Shown in pieces: positions 26,135 to 34,837 of a stretch of 64,000 nucleotides of DNA; within the stretch, counting starts at the first letter, position 1; each line of letters opens with the position of its first letter. The notes under the pieces are model-generated. The model ran no database searches. It worked only from the letters and a program-made list of their open reading frames with translations, and was not told where the DNA came from. The DNA lies in NCBI RefSeq assembly GCF_042677205.1, contig NZ_JBHTIU010000081.1:103432-167431 (forward strand). Reading direction: 5' to 3'. This stretch comes from Paenibacillus_L residui. Its GTDB lineage: Bacteria > Bacillota > Bacilli > Paenibacillales > NBRC-103111. The position numbers and the translations under genes were made by a program.

Positions 26135-26211
26135 ACCACAATAGAATTTATAAGTTATTGCGTCCTGAATTAATTCAAATTCTATTTGGCGATAAAAACA
26201 TCCTCTAAACG
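26128..26211. repeat. Dispersed repeat family 4, copy B
   Basis: Begins within the T-run of the leuS terminator: TTTTTTTACCACAATAGAA, later AAATTCTATTTGGCGATAAA and a tail CATCCTCTAAACG. AATAGAATTT and AAATTCTATT are inverted. It parallels copy A at 20605-20692. Confidence 0.6.
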
Positions 26212-26250
26212 TGTTCGCTCATCCATGAAATACTCCGATAGGAGTTTTTC

Positions 26251-27084
26251 TCATTCGGCAGGCCGGGGCAACAATGAAGCTACTTTAGCTACATCTTCAT
26301 CATATTTTGCATGGGTAATCCGAAAGAGCTGATTGAACATATCCTTCAGTTCCTTTTCCATCAGACGGAGCCCTTCGGCAGTAATGCCCCCCGGAACACT
26401 GACCCGCTGCCGCAGCGTCTCGGGAGTAAACCCGCCTTCGGTCAACAGCTTGCCTGTACCGACAAGCATTTGGGCGGCGAGTGCCGAAGCCTGCTGCTCG
26501 TTAATTCCGGTTTCTTCTACGGACGCGCGAATGAAATGCTCGAGAAAATATGCCAGGAAAGCCGGTCCACAGCTTGAAATATCCGAAGAGACGCGGGTGA
26601 GCTTCTCTTCAATTTCAATAGGCTGCCCTATATTTGCAAGCAGGGTCAGCAAATCATCACGACCTGCTGCAGAGACTCTCTCCCCGAACATGCACAGTAA
26701 CGCTCCGCCTAAGGTGAAATTGGTAATGCTTGGTATTACCTTGGCGATTTGGCAGTTCAGAAGCTGCTCCAATTGTCCGAGCATCACCGGGCTTGTTATG
26801 GAAACCACGATTTGCGACGGATCGGTAAAGTCCCGAATTTCATCTAAAACCTTCTTATATTCCATTGGTTTAATGCAGAGAAAGACGATTTCGCTTTCGA
26901 GTACAACTTCTTTATTCGAACGCGCGATGCGCAGACCTGGATAACGTTGGGCGAGCTGTTCAGCTTTGGCTGAAGTACGGTTGAAAGCGGTAATTTCCTG
27001 AGGCAGCAGCGCCTCCGAGCGAAGGAATGCTTCTATCAGCATACTTCCCATACTGCCGGTCCCGATGAATCCCGTATTCATCAT
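26251..27084 (-). CDS. comER: ComER, pyrroline-5-carboxylate reductase-like protein
   Basis: 277 residues. Rossmann start TGFIGTGSMGSMLIEAF, NRTSAKAEQL, and the C-terminal P5CR-like domain (SSCGPAFLAYFLEHFI, GTGKLL, VSVPGGITAEGL). ComER is encoded opposite comEA in B. subtilis, as here. A role in biofilm or sporulation has been reported rather than proline synthesis. ATG 27084 (or 27081) follows AAGGAGGGG; the 301-codon version is not supported. Confidence 0.9.
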   Translation of the reverse strand: MMNTGFIGTGSMGSMLIEAFLRSEALLPQEITAFNRTSAKAEQLAQRYPGLRIARSNKEVVLESEIVFLCIKPMEYKKVLDEIRDFTDPSQIVVSITSPVMLGQLEQLLNCQIAKVIPSITNFTLGGALLCMFGERVSAAGRDDLLTLLANIGQPIEIEEKLTRVSSDISSCGPAFLAYFLEHFIRASVEETGINEQQASALAAQMLVGTGKLLTEGGFTPETLRQRVSVPGGITAEGLRLMEKELKDMFNQLFRITHAKYDEDVAKVASLLPRPAE

Positions 27085-27251
27085 GAACCCCTCCTTGACC
27101 AGTGATATACGTGCGGCAATGCTTTTATAAGTATATGCGGGTGATGAGGGTTGCATTCCTATAATCTGGTAATCGATTTAAGAGAAGGGACGGGGATTAG
27201 GGAATGGGGGAGAAATTGATACGATTTGGGCGGAGAAATCCGAGCCGGGGA

Positions 27252-27279
27252 TTGTCTTTTTGTCCAAGCGTGATATAAT
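27252..27279 (+). promoter_or_regulatory. SigA promoter upstream of comEA
   Basis: TTGTCT (27252-27257), 16 bp, TATAAT (27274-27279), with an extended TG one base before the -10. Predicted start near 27286. Confidence 0.65.
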
Positions 27280-27305
27280 AGTGAATAAATGGAAATGTGC
27301 GGAAG

Positions 27306-27353
27306 AACCGCCCTGACGGATCTTGCTTTAAGCAGGATCCCAGGGCGGTTTTT
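27306..27353 (+). terminator. Intrinsic terminator between the comEA promoter and comEA
   Basis: AACCGCCCTG pairs with CAGGGCGGTT, extended by GGATC / GATCC and TGC / GCA, then five Ts. It lies about 20 nt after the predicted start site and about 90 bp before comEA. A promoter immediately followed by a terminator would yield an RNA of about 70 nt. Confidence 0.8.
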
Positions 27354-27445
27354 GCATTTTCGCAGCATGTATCCAATCTTGCGAAGGGCTTGTCCCGGCA
27401 TTCAGCGGGCAAGTCTGATTTACAATACTGGAGGTAGCGATAACT

Positions 27446-28072
27446 ATGGACAGATGGTTCGGAACGAAAGGGATCTGGTTTTTTTCATTGATGCCCGTTG
27501 CCTTGCTTGGATTTTTATTGTTTACGAGATTGTATGATGCCGGGGAATGGGAGCCCTTCAGCGCAGTCAATGATGAAGTGAAGTCTTTGCTGGCCTCGGA
27601 TTGGGCGGGTTCTGCAGATAAAGGCCAATCGTTGAACTCGGGCGGAGAAGGAGGCAGCCAAGCTCCGAATCCCTCTGCCGCCCCGGATGCTACAGGCAAG
27701 CCTGCCGGGATGACGAGCGATTCCGATTCGCAGGCGGCCGCCGTTGAAGATTCTAATGGAGCCTCAGCTGCTCAAGCTCCGAATGCAGGTAGCCCGCCCC
27801 CTAATGGTGTAAATCCGGGGTCTACGCATCAGCCATCGGCGGTTTCCGCGGACTCGTCCTTGATTGATATCAATACGGCTTCCGTTACGGAGTTAACGGC
27901 TTTGCCGGGAATAGGTCCGAGCAAGGCTAACGCTATCGTAACGTACCGCCAGCAGAACCAAGGGTTTAAATCCATTAACGATCTTATGGAAGTGAAAGGG
28001 ATCGGACAGAAAACCTTCGAGAAGCTGAAAGATCTGATTACGGTGAGCCCTTATCCCGCCGCTTCTGATTGA
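27446..28072 (+). CDS. comEA: ComEA, DNA uptake receptor (no SLBB domain visible)
   Basis: 208-residue membrane-anchored DNA-binding protein of natural transformation. A membrane helix is at about 9-27, a long Ser/Ala/Pro/Gly/Gln-rich linker at about 50-140, and a C-terminal tandem helix-hairpin-helix (INTASVTELTALPGIGPSKA and LMEVKGIGQKTFEKL). B. subtilis ComEA carries an SLBB domain before the HhH; I see no GxVxxPG motif here, so the linker seems to replace it. ATG 27446 follows GGAGG. comEB is separated from it by metY. Confidence 0.92.
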   Translation: MDRWFGTKGIWFFSLMPVALLGFLLFTRLYDAGEWEPFSAVNDEVKSLLASDWAGSADKGQSLNSGGEGGSQAPNPSAAPDATGKPAGMTSDSDSQAAAVEDSNGASAAQAPNAGSPPPNGVNPGSTHQPSAVSADSSLIDINTASVTELTALPGIGPSKANAIVTYRQQNQGFKSINDLMEVKGIGQKTFEKLKDLITVSPYPAASD

Positions 28073-28194
28073 GCCATTATCCTTCCGCCCGGCCTAACAT
28101 TTATAAAGAAGGATTTGTAGGGAAATCTCTTTTATTTTTGTATAAATTGTGAGAATATAGGATTAGGCTACTAAAAAGGGAGGAATTCATTGAA

Positions 28195-29487
28195 ATGTCA
28201 GAAGAACGTCAATTAGCACTGGAAACTTTGGCGATTCACGCCGGGCAGGAGATCGATCCGACAACACTGTCCAGGGCTGTGCCGCTTTACCAAACGACAT
28301 CCTACGGTTTCCGCGATACCGATCATGCGGCCGATTTGTTTGCCCTTAAGGAATTCGGCAACATTTATACCCGCCTCATGAATCCGACTACGGACGTGTT
28401 CGAGAAGCGTGTGGCCGCTTTGGAGGGCGGAGTGGGCGCTTTGGCGACAGCCTCCGGTCAGGCTGCCATTACATACGCCATTCTTAATATTGCCGGCTCC
28501 GGTGATGAAATCGTATCCTCATCCAGTTTGTATGGCGGAACTTATAATCTGTTTTCGACAACGTTATCTAAAATCGGAATTGACGTCAAATTCGTGGATT
28601 CTTCCGATCCCGAAAATTTCCGCAAGGCCATCACTCCCAAGACTAAGGCGGTGTTTGCCGAATCGATCGGGAATCCGAAGGGCGACATTCTGGATATAGA
28701 AGCCGTTGCCAAAATCGCTCACGAGAACGGGATTCCTCTTATTGTCGACAATACGTTCCCGAGCCCTTACTTGCTGCGTCCGATTGAGCATGGAGCCGAT
28801 ATCGTGGTTCATTCCGCGACCAAGTTCATCGGCGGACACGGAACATCCATCGGAGGCGTTATCGTGGACGGCGGCAAGTTTGATTGGAAAGCGAGCGGCA
28901 AATTCCCGGGATTGGTTGAACCGGATCCGAGCTACCACGGTGTAATTTATACGGACGCGGTTGGCCCGATGGCTTATATTATCAAGGCCCGTGTTCAATT
29001 GCTGCGTGATATGGGAGCCGCCATTTCTCCATTTAACTCGTTCCTGCTGCTGCAAGGACTGGAGACCCTCCACTTGCGGATGGAGCGTCACAGCAGCAAC
29101 GCACTTGAAGTTGCCAAATATTTGGAGGCGCATCCGTCTGTTGAATGGGTCAACTATCCCGGGCTGCCAAGCCACCCCTCCTATTCGCTGGCACAGAAAT
29201 ATTTGCCGAAGGGTCAGGGAGCGATTATGACCTTCGGGATCAAGGGAGGGCTGGAAGCCGGACGCAAGGTGATCAACCATGTCAAGCTGTTCTCCCATCT
29301 GGCGAATGTTGGAGATTCGAAGTCGCTGATTATTCATCCGGCAAGCACAACTCACCAGCAGCTTTCAGAGGAAGAGCAGCGTTCGGCCGGTGTAGCTCCC
29401 GGCATGATTCGTCTTTCGATCGGTACAGAAGCGATTGCCGATATTCTGCATGATTTGGAACAAGCGATCCAGGCCAGCCAGAAGTAG
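28195..29487 (+). CDS. metY: O-acetylhomoserine sulfhydrylase (MetY type)
   Basis: 430-residue PLP enzyme of the Cys/Met metabolism family that makes homocysteine from O-acetylhomoserine and sulfide. Marker blocks: LAIHAGQEIDPTT, YTRLMNPTTDVFEKR, ASGQAAI, VDNTFPSPYL and PLP-lysine region HSATKFIGGHGTSIGG. ATG 28195 follows GGGAGGA. Its 5' region (28073-28194) shows no SAM riboswitch or T-box. It splits comEA from comEB, with comEB starting 10 bp after it, probably co-transcribed. Confidence 0.92.
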   Translation: MSEERQLALETLAIHAGQEIDPTTLSRAVPLYQTTSYGFRDTDHAADLFALKEFGNIYTRLMNPTTDVFEKRVAALEGGVGALATASGQAAITYAILNIAGSGDEIVSSSSLYGGTYNLFSTTLSKIGIDVKFVDSSDPENFRKAITPKTKAVFAESIGNPKGDILDIEAVAKIAHENGIPLIVDNTFPSPYLLRPIEHGADIVVHSATKFIGGHGTSIGGVIVDGGKFDWKASGKFPGLVEPDPSYHGVIYTDAVGPMAYIIKARVQLLRDMGAAISPFNSFLLLQGLETLHLRMERHSSNALEVAKYLEAHPSVEWVNYPGLPSHPSYSLAQKYLPKGQGAIMTFGIKGGLEAGRKVINHVKLFSHLANVGDSKSLIIHPASTTHQQLSEEEQRSAGVAPGMIRLSIGTEAIADILHDLEQAIQASQK

Positions 29488-29496
29488 GAGCAGACG

Positions 29497-30009
29497 ATGA
29501 GCACTCGTAAAGATTGGGATACCTACTTCATGGATATTGCTTACATGGCCTCTACTCGATCCCAGTGTCCCCGCCGGCACGTAGGAGCTGTGCTTGTTCA
29601 AGGCAAGAAGCTGTTGGGGACGGCTTACAACGGTGCACCGATGGGAGTTCCGGATTGCTCGGAAGCGGGCTGTATGCTCGTTGAGGAGTATGAGATGACT
29701 AACGTTGACGGCGAAGAGCGGATGGTCAAGAAGCAAAGATGTATTCGGACGATTCACGCCGAACAGAATTTGCTGCTCTTCACCGATCGGACGGACCGTG
29801 AAGGCTCTACGGTTTATGTTACCGATCAGCCCTGCTGGACGTGTTCCAACATGCTCGCGAATAGCGGGATTAAGGAAATTGTCTATCACCGTCCCTATCC
29901 TAAGGACGCCGATAAAGTAATGGAATTAATGCAAGCAAGGGGAATTGTATTCCGCACTCTGGAACGTTATGAGCCTCCCGCGGATACCGTTATGAACGTT
30001 ACAGATTGA
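29497..30009 (+). CDS. comEB: ComEB, dCMP deaminase family protein
   Basis: 170-residue zinc-dependent deaminase. Ligands and catalytic Glu are in TIHAEQN (HAE) and QPCWTCSNML (PCxxC); RHVGAVLV and YNGAPMG shape the substrate pocket. dCMP deaminases feed dTTP synthesis. ComEB is part of the comE locus in B. subtilis but is not required for DNA uptake there. Starts 10 bp after metY with TAGGAG and ends in a strong terminator. Confidence 0.93.
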   Translation: MSTRKDWDTYFMDIAYMASTRSQCPRRHVGAVLVQGKKLLGTAYNGAPMGVPDCSEAGCMLVEEYEMTNVDGEERMVKKQRCIRTIHAEQNLLLFTDRTDREGSTVYVTDQPCWTCSNMLANSGIKEIVYHRPYPKDADKVMELMQARGIVFRTLERYEPPADTVMNVTD

Positions 30010-30099
30010 CGAATCTGTCGGCCTACGATTTAGTTGTGCCGGACCTGCGGATGTTAAGAAGCCGTTCAGAATGAATTCCTATAAAAGTATATAAATGAG

Positions 30100-30146
30100 G
30101 AAGAACCTCTTTTATCGCGCTAAGCGAAGAGAGGTTCTTCTTTTTT
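30100..30146 (+). terminator. Terminator after metY-comEB
   Basis: GAAGAACCTCT (30100-30110) pairs perfectly with AGAGGTTCTTC (30130-30140), followed by six Ts. Confidence 0.92.
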
Positions 30147-30164
30147 GATAATTTTATAAGTTTC

Positions 30165-30305
30165 GGGGCTCCCCGCAAAGTACTGTATAAACCTTTATCG
30201 AAGTAAAGTCATGAAGAGCGACCGCGTTTAGAGGAAAGTTTAGACGCCGACTCCGTTGGAGTGGGGACGGAATACGCTTCGAAGGTCACACGTCACTTTG
30301 TGGGG
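30165..30305. repeat. Dispersed structured repeat family 3, copy A
   Basis: About 141 bp. The ends pair: CCCCGCAAAGT (30171-30181) with ACTTTGTGGGG (30295-30305), then CCTT-CGAAG with CTTCGAAGG. Inside are GCGTTTA / TAGACGC (30224-30230, 30241-30247) and ACTCC-gtt-GGAGT (30250-30262). It is homologous to 38718-38871 and 40917-41053. Its right end abuts the comEC ribosome site. The comEB-comEC gap holds no gene. Confidence 0.88.
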
Positions 30306-30328
30306 TTATGAAAGGGGGGAGCATTTTG

Positions 30329-32908
30329 GTGCAGTTGGTATACAGCAGACCGCTGCTTACCGTTGCTTGTCTTTGGGTCATTGGAGGAGCGGCCGCCCTT
30401 CAGCTTGAGCATATAGGCATTCCATTAATAGCCGCCTTGTTGGCGGTAGCGTTAACCGCAAGTTTGTGGCTGCTCAAAATACCGGCGCGCAAACCGCTTT
30501 CCCTGATCCTGGTGCTGTTTACTTCCTTCAGTTATATTCAATGGTACGATGAGCGGAACCATTCCTCCTTGGGAGAAGAATGGGCAGATGCGGAAGTGAA
30601 TATATCCGGCCAAATTATTTCTCCTGTGACCGTTGACGGTGACCGCGCCTCCTTCACGGTTAAGGTTCGGGAAATATCCGCTTTATCTCCGCTTAATTCG
30701 CAGGAGGCTTCGGATACGTTAAGTCCAATGCCGCACCTGCGGGAGAAAATGCAGGTATCGATTCGGCTCGTGAAGCCATCGGAGCAGGCCAAAGCCTCTC
30801 AATGGAACAGAGGGAATGAAATCAAGTTGGCCGGAAAGCTGCTTCTGCCGTCAGGAGCAAGAAATTTCGGCGGCTTTGATTACCGCAGTTATATGCGGTT
30901 TCAGCATGTTCATTGGCAGATAACGGAGAAGGGAACGGAACGGATAGTTGTAACGGAAAGCAAGCATTGGGACAGGATGACTGTTCTCCGCTGGAACGAT
31001 CAGTTCCGGGCCCGTCTGGCCGGTGTATTGGACGGGCTGTTTCCGGATAACCAAGCCGGTTATATGAAAGGAATGCTGGTTGGGCTTCGCGAGGATCTGG
31101 ACCCGGAACAATTCCAGCAATTTTCCCAGCTTGGGCTGACTCATATTTTGGCTATATCAGGACTGCATGTGGCTGTTTTTACGGGCGCAATACTAACGGT
31201 TCTTGGCTGGCTCGGACTGACCAGGGAGACGAAGCTGCTGATCGCGATTCTCCTGCTTCCCTTCTATATTGTTGTAACCGGTTCGGCCCCCTCCGTCGTT
31301 CGGGCAGGCATTATGGCTATGATGGCGCTATACGCTGCGAGAGCAAACAAACTTAAAGACGGACTCAGCTTGGTCAGTCTGGTCGGACTGCTGATGATCG
31401 TTTGGAACCCTTATTATTTGGTCAATGTCAGCTTTCAGCTTTCTTTTCTGGTGACGATCGGGCTTATTGTCGGCGTTCCTCGGTTAAATGCCTTTTTGCC
31501 TAACCGCTACCCTGCCTTGAGCGGAGCGCTCTCGGTGACTTTGGTGGCACAAGCGGCTTCCTTCCCGCTCTCGGTTTACTATTTTAACCAATTTTCGCTT
31601 TTATCCTGGTTGGCTAATTTTATTGTTGTTCCGGTTGTCAGCCTGGCGGTCATCCCTTTAGGCTTCGTCTCCCTCGTCATCGGTTCTTTGTGGAGCACGG
31701 TTGGCCAATGGCCGGCCTGGGTGGTGGTACGAATTAATGACCTGTGCTTTGGACTGGTCGATTGGCTGGACGGCTGGAGGTCGTTTCATCTTATTTGGCC
31801 TTCCCCATCTATTTGGTGGATGCTGGCGTATTATGGATTATGGGCTGCGATAATGATCCAGGCCAATCGGGTTCGGCAGAGGAGGAGGGAAGCGAACGGG
31901 CCGATGTTAACCGTCGAACCGGGGACCTCCGAAATATCTCATAGGCGCAGACTTTATGCGCTTAGCGCTGTTCTGCTTCTCCTCCTTTTATACGGTTATA
32001 GCCCCGATTTTTGGAAGAGGGAAGGGGTCATTCAATTTCTGGATGTTGGCCAGGGGGATTCGATCCTTATTCGTACACCGGAACACAGGCATATCCTGAT
32101 CGATGGAGGGGGGACGATGCGATTTTCCAAGCCGGGAGAAGAATGGAAGCAAAGATCGCGGCCTTACGAGGTCGGGGAGAGGTTGGTTGTGCCGCTTCTT
32201 AAACAAAGAGGAGTTCATCGCCTGGATTGGCTGATCATTTCTCATGCGGATACGGATCATATCGGCGGGCTGCAGGCTGTCATTGAGCAAATCCCCGTGG
32301 ACCGTCTGTTGTTTAACGGGAGCTTGAAGGATAATGAAGGCACCCGTAAATTATTCCAAACGGCACTGGATAAGAATATTCCCATGTATGCTGCGGAAGC
32401 CGGACAGAACATCCCGCTGGACCGGTATTCAGCGCTGTATCTTCTCTATCCTGACCATAAGAAGGATGAGGGGGTTAGTTATTCCGCAGAGCAAAATGAA
32501 CATTCCGTCGTGTTTATGCTGGACATGTATCAAGCGAGGGTATTGTTTACCGGGGATGTTGAGAAGCTGGGGGAATATGACATTCTGCATTCGCTGAAGG
32601 AGAGCCGTCTCGGCCCCCATAGCGGAATAGACGGGGCTGCCCTGGAGGAGAGATTGAGGCCTGTCGATGTGCTGAAGGTGGCGCACCACGGCAGCAAAAC
32701 ATCCACTACCGAGCAGTGGCTCGATTATTGGCAGCCTCACCATGCGGTCATTTCCGCCGGGGTCAATAACCCCTATAGGCACCCTTCCCCGGTGGTTGTG
32801 GAGCGACTGGAAAGCCGCGGCGTAAATCTGTTTCGAACCGACCTGCAAGGGGAGGTGCAAATGATCATCCGCAAGCAAGGCTACCGTTTCCGGACGATGC
32901 TGCAGTAA
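30329..32908 (+). CDS. comEC: ComEC/Rec2 family DNA uptake channel
   Basis: About 859 residues. Inner-membrane channel that takes single-stranded DNA into the cytoplasm. N-terminal membrane helices and an OB-like soluble domain (about 85-200), then the competence core (GLTHILAISGLHVAVFTG, near 265) with many helices, and a C-terminal metallo-beta-lactamase-like domain (DVGQGDSILI, SHADTDHIGG, FTGDV, HHGSKTST). GTG 30329 lies 7 nt after GGGGGGAG; TTG 30326 is possible, and ATG 30308 would precede the ribosome site. Separated from comEB by a terminator and repeat copy. Confidence 0.95.
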   Translation: MQLVYSRPLLTVACLWVIGGAAALQLEHIGIPLIAALLAVALTASLWLLKIPARKPLSLILVLFTSFSYIQWYDERNHSSLGEEWADAEVNISGQIISPVTVDGDRASFTVKVREISALSPLNSQEASDTLSPMPHLREKMQVSIRLVKPSEQAKASQWNRGNEIKLAGKLLLPSGARNFGGFDYRSYMRFQHVHWQITEKGTERIVVTESKHWDRMTVLRWNDQFRARLAGVLDGLFPDNQAGYMKGMLVGLREDLDPEQFQQFSQLGLTHILAISGLHVAVFTGAILTVLGWLGLTRETKLLIAILLLPFYIVVTGSAPSVVRAGIMAMMALYAARANKLKDGLSLVSLVGLLMIVWNPYYLVNVSFQLSFLVTIGLIVGVPRLNAFLPNRYPALSGALSVTLVAQAASFPLSVYYFNQFSLLSWLANFIVVPVVSLAVIPLGFVSLVIGSLWSTVGQWPAWVVVRINDLCFGLVDWLDGWRSFHLIWPSPSIWWMLAYYGLWAAIMIQANRVRQRRREANGPMLTVEPGTSEISHRRRLYALSAVLLLLLLYGYSPDFWKREGVIQFLDVGQGDSILIRTPEHRHILIDGGGTMRFSKPGEEWKQRSRPYEVGERLVVPLLKQRGVHRLDWLIISHADTDHIGGLQAVIEQIPVDRLLFNGSLKDNEGTRKLFQTALDKNIPMYAAEAGQNIPLDRYSALYLLYPDHKKDEGVSYSAEQNEHSVVFMLDMYQARVLFTGDVEKLGEYDILHSLKESRLGPHSGIDGAALEERLRPVDVLKVAHHGSKTSTTEQWLDYWQPHHAVISAGVNNPYRHPSPVVVERLESRGVNLFRTDLQGEVQMIIRKQGYRFRTMLQ

Positions 32909-32994
32909 ACGAATGAGTGCCGATGGGAACGATGACCGCCAACGTGTTGAAAGGGATAGTGGGTGGAGCGTACTCAGAGTATAGGGGGCTCGAC

Positions 32995-33016
32995 GCTCAT
33001 GTTATGAGCTTTTCTT
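32995..33016 (+). terminator. Weak terminator after comEC
   Basis: GCTCAT-gtt-ATGAGC followed by TTTTCTT. It touches the 3' end of the convergent gene at 33015. Confidence 0.45.
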
Positions 33017-33743
33017 ACTTTATTGCAATTGTTATTGAAGTATCTATCACCTTCTCCTCGCCATTAGAGTTAAAGCTTGCTTTGACGCCAATTTCATAAT
33101 TTCCGGGACTTAATGAATCGGGAGCCGGGAAGTTTTCCAAAAAGGCCCTGTAGTCTTTTAGCCCGCTTTTATCGTAGTTGTATGCCGGGACTAATCCGGA
33201 AGGAAAGCTCTTTTTATATTTTTGATTGGGTGTAATAGATTCAGTAGTATTCGAATCCAAGGTTGCCATTTCCCGGTAATTTCCAACATCATCTTTGATA
33301 TAGTACACAATTAGCGGGTTGGCATGTTGAACTTCTATTGTTGTACTTCCCGAATAAGTAAGCTCTGCCCATATATTTATGGCTTCATCATGGGTGTATT
33401 CTTTTTTGTGCGAGGCAAGAGAAAGAGAGAAGGGCCCCTCTTGTTTAACCGAGTTTAATTCAGAAAAGCGATTTTGATCTTCGGCATATTTTATGGATAT
33501 TTGATTCAATTGCCCATCATAGCTTATTTCTCCGCCCATGTTTTCTACGATGTACCGAATGGGGACATAAGCATGGCCATTATAGTTCAATATAGTGTAC
33601 TCTTGGCTGAGTTCTTTGTTTTGGCCATTAAATTCGATCTTAACCGGAAATAAGAGTGCTTGAACATAATCAGAAGCATAAGCAACTGATGCTCCTAGAG
33701 AGACAACCCCGGCACAAGCGATACCAATCCAAAATTTTTTCAT
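33015..33743 (-). CDS. Exported stalk-domain (copper amine oxidase N-terminal-like) protein
   Basis: 242 residues. Signal peptide at 1-23 (ending SVAYA), then a copper amine oxidase N-domain-like stalk region (PVKIEFNGQNKEL, GHAYVPIRYIVENMGGEI), and a C-terminal beta-sandwich resembling BsuPI-type inhibitors (EAINIWAELTYSG, NPLIVYYIKDDVG). Such stalk proteins are abundant cell-surface proteins in Paenibacillus; function unknown. ATG 33743 follows AAGGAGGAT. It is AT-rich compared with its neighbours and borders a MITE-like element, suggesting recent acquisition. Confidence 0.75.
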   Translation of the reverse strand: MKKFWIGIACAGVVSLGASVAYASDYVQALLFPVKIEFNGQNKELSQEYTILNYNGHAYVPIRYIVENMGGEISYDGQLNQISIKYAEDQNRFSELNSVKQEGPFSLSLASHKKEYTHDEAINIWAELTYSGSTTIEVQHANPLIVYYIKDDVGNYREMATLDSNTTESITPNQKYKKSFPSGLVPAYNYDKSGLKDYRAFLENFPAPDSLSPGNYEIGVKASFNSNGEEKVIDTSITIAIK

Positions 33744-33782
33744 GGAAATCCTCCTTTTTATATAATGAATGTAAACTTCTTA

Positions 33783-34236
33783 ACTCAACTTTCGCAGGGT
33801 AAGATCGGCTTTTTAGGTTGATGTGATGAACAAAAGATAAGCTCGGTTATAGATATTGCATAATAGAGAACATCACTTCGTTTGCTCAAGGGGGGCGTTG
33901 TAAAAAGCAACGTTAGCTAAAGCTGTAACGGTTGCTACCACAGTCGTTATTCCCGCAATAATGCATGCTCAGAAATTCTAACGGTTGCCATCGCCGCTAT
34001 ATGTGTCTTTTTCATCTCAAATCTATGAAAAACATCGAAATAACATCATCTGCAACCGTTAGATTTTGAAAATGGATAAAATCAGCGAATTAACGCCCAC
34101 GGCAACTGTTAGACAACGAAAAACCAGACCGGATCAGACGGCGGAAATCACTAAGTTAGATCGGCATCACTGAATAGCTTAAATTGCCTAATCAAAATTA
34201 AAAGAAATCAGCGATCTCAAGCTGCGAAAGTGGAGT
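33783..34236. mobile_element. MITE-like element, 454 bp, with 15-bp inverted ends and 5-bp direct repeats
   Basis: The left end ACTCAACTTTCGCAG (33783-33797) and the right end CTGCGAAAGTGGAGT (34222-34236) are inverted repeats matching at 14 of 15 positions. TCTTA flanks both sides (33778-33782 and 34237-34241), as expected for a target duplication. The interior has no transposase frame but contains TAACGGTTGC twice and its near complement GCAACYGTTAG twice. Best read as a non-autonomous element moved by an unseen transposase. Confidence 0.75.
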
Positions 34237-34462
34237 TCTTAACTTAATACTGCAGAATGATCAAGGGACTCTTCTTGCTTAGATGTTTAACGATCTTCCG
34301 AAGACTAATTAGATCCAACTATTCGGTTGTCGTAAAGAAAGCTCTTCTATATATAGACTTGAAGATACTTATTAATGTTCCGGGTATTCTGTTTAAGTTC
34401 ATTTTTATTTGTAAAAATCGTGGCGAGAAAAAAAGTATCCTTTGGAGGAAAATCAAATTGAT

Positions 34463-34695
34463 TCACTTGAAAATAAATCTGGAGTGAAATTGTTTATTTT
34501 CTATTGATTTGGCTTCTTCGTAGGAATTTGCCGGGGCGGAAATGAAAACATGGTCCACTGAAGCAATTTCCTTGGAAACACTAATATTCAACCGATCCAA
34601 TTCTTATAGAATGACACCAAGGCTACTGCACACAGTATGATTACTGACAAACAAATGGACAACCTAATCAGCATACTTTTTCTTGACGAGTTCAT
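34463..34695 (-). pseudogene. Frameshifted small exported-protein gene
   Basis: ATG 34695 behind AAGGAGG starts MNSSRKSMLIRLS and a hydrophobic stretch SVIILCAVALVSF, but the frame stops after 35 codons (34588). A one-base shift near 34620 opens a second frame reading LDRLNISVSKEIASVDHVFI and further plausible protein up to a stop at 34463. The good ribosome site, signal-like N-terminus and continuing frame indicate one broken gene. No family recognised. Confidence 0.55.
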
Positions 34696-34837
34696 GCAAT
34701 CCCTCCTTGGGAAAATTCCGTATACTTCCTCCTTTCTCCAACATCTGACAAGTTTTCATTGCTCTAAAATTACCAAAATGTTACAGTTAATACTAAGGTA
34801 AAAACGGCAAAAGTGAAAGGCAAATTGGAGGTAAGGA

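Noticed and set aside
28073..28194. Possible SAM riboswitch before metY
   Set aside because: None of the SAM-I core sequences is present and the region is too short; no T-box or terminator either.
34257..34487. 76-codon plus-strand frame with Lys/Ile/Leu-rich product
   Set aside because: AT-rich scar region, no ribosome site, and it overlaps the better-supported broken gene on the minus strand.
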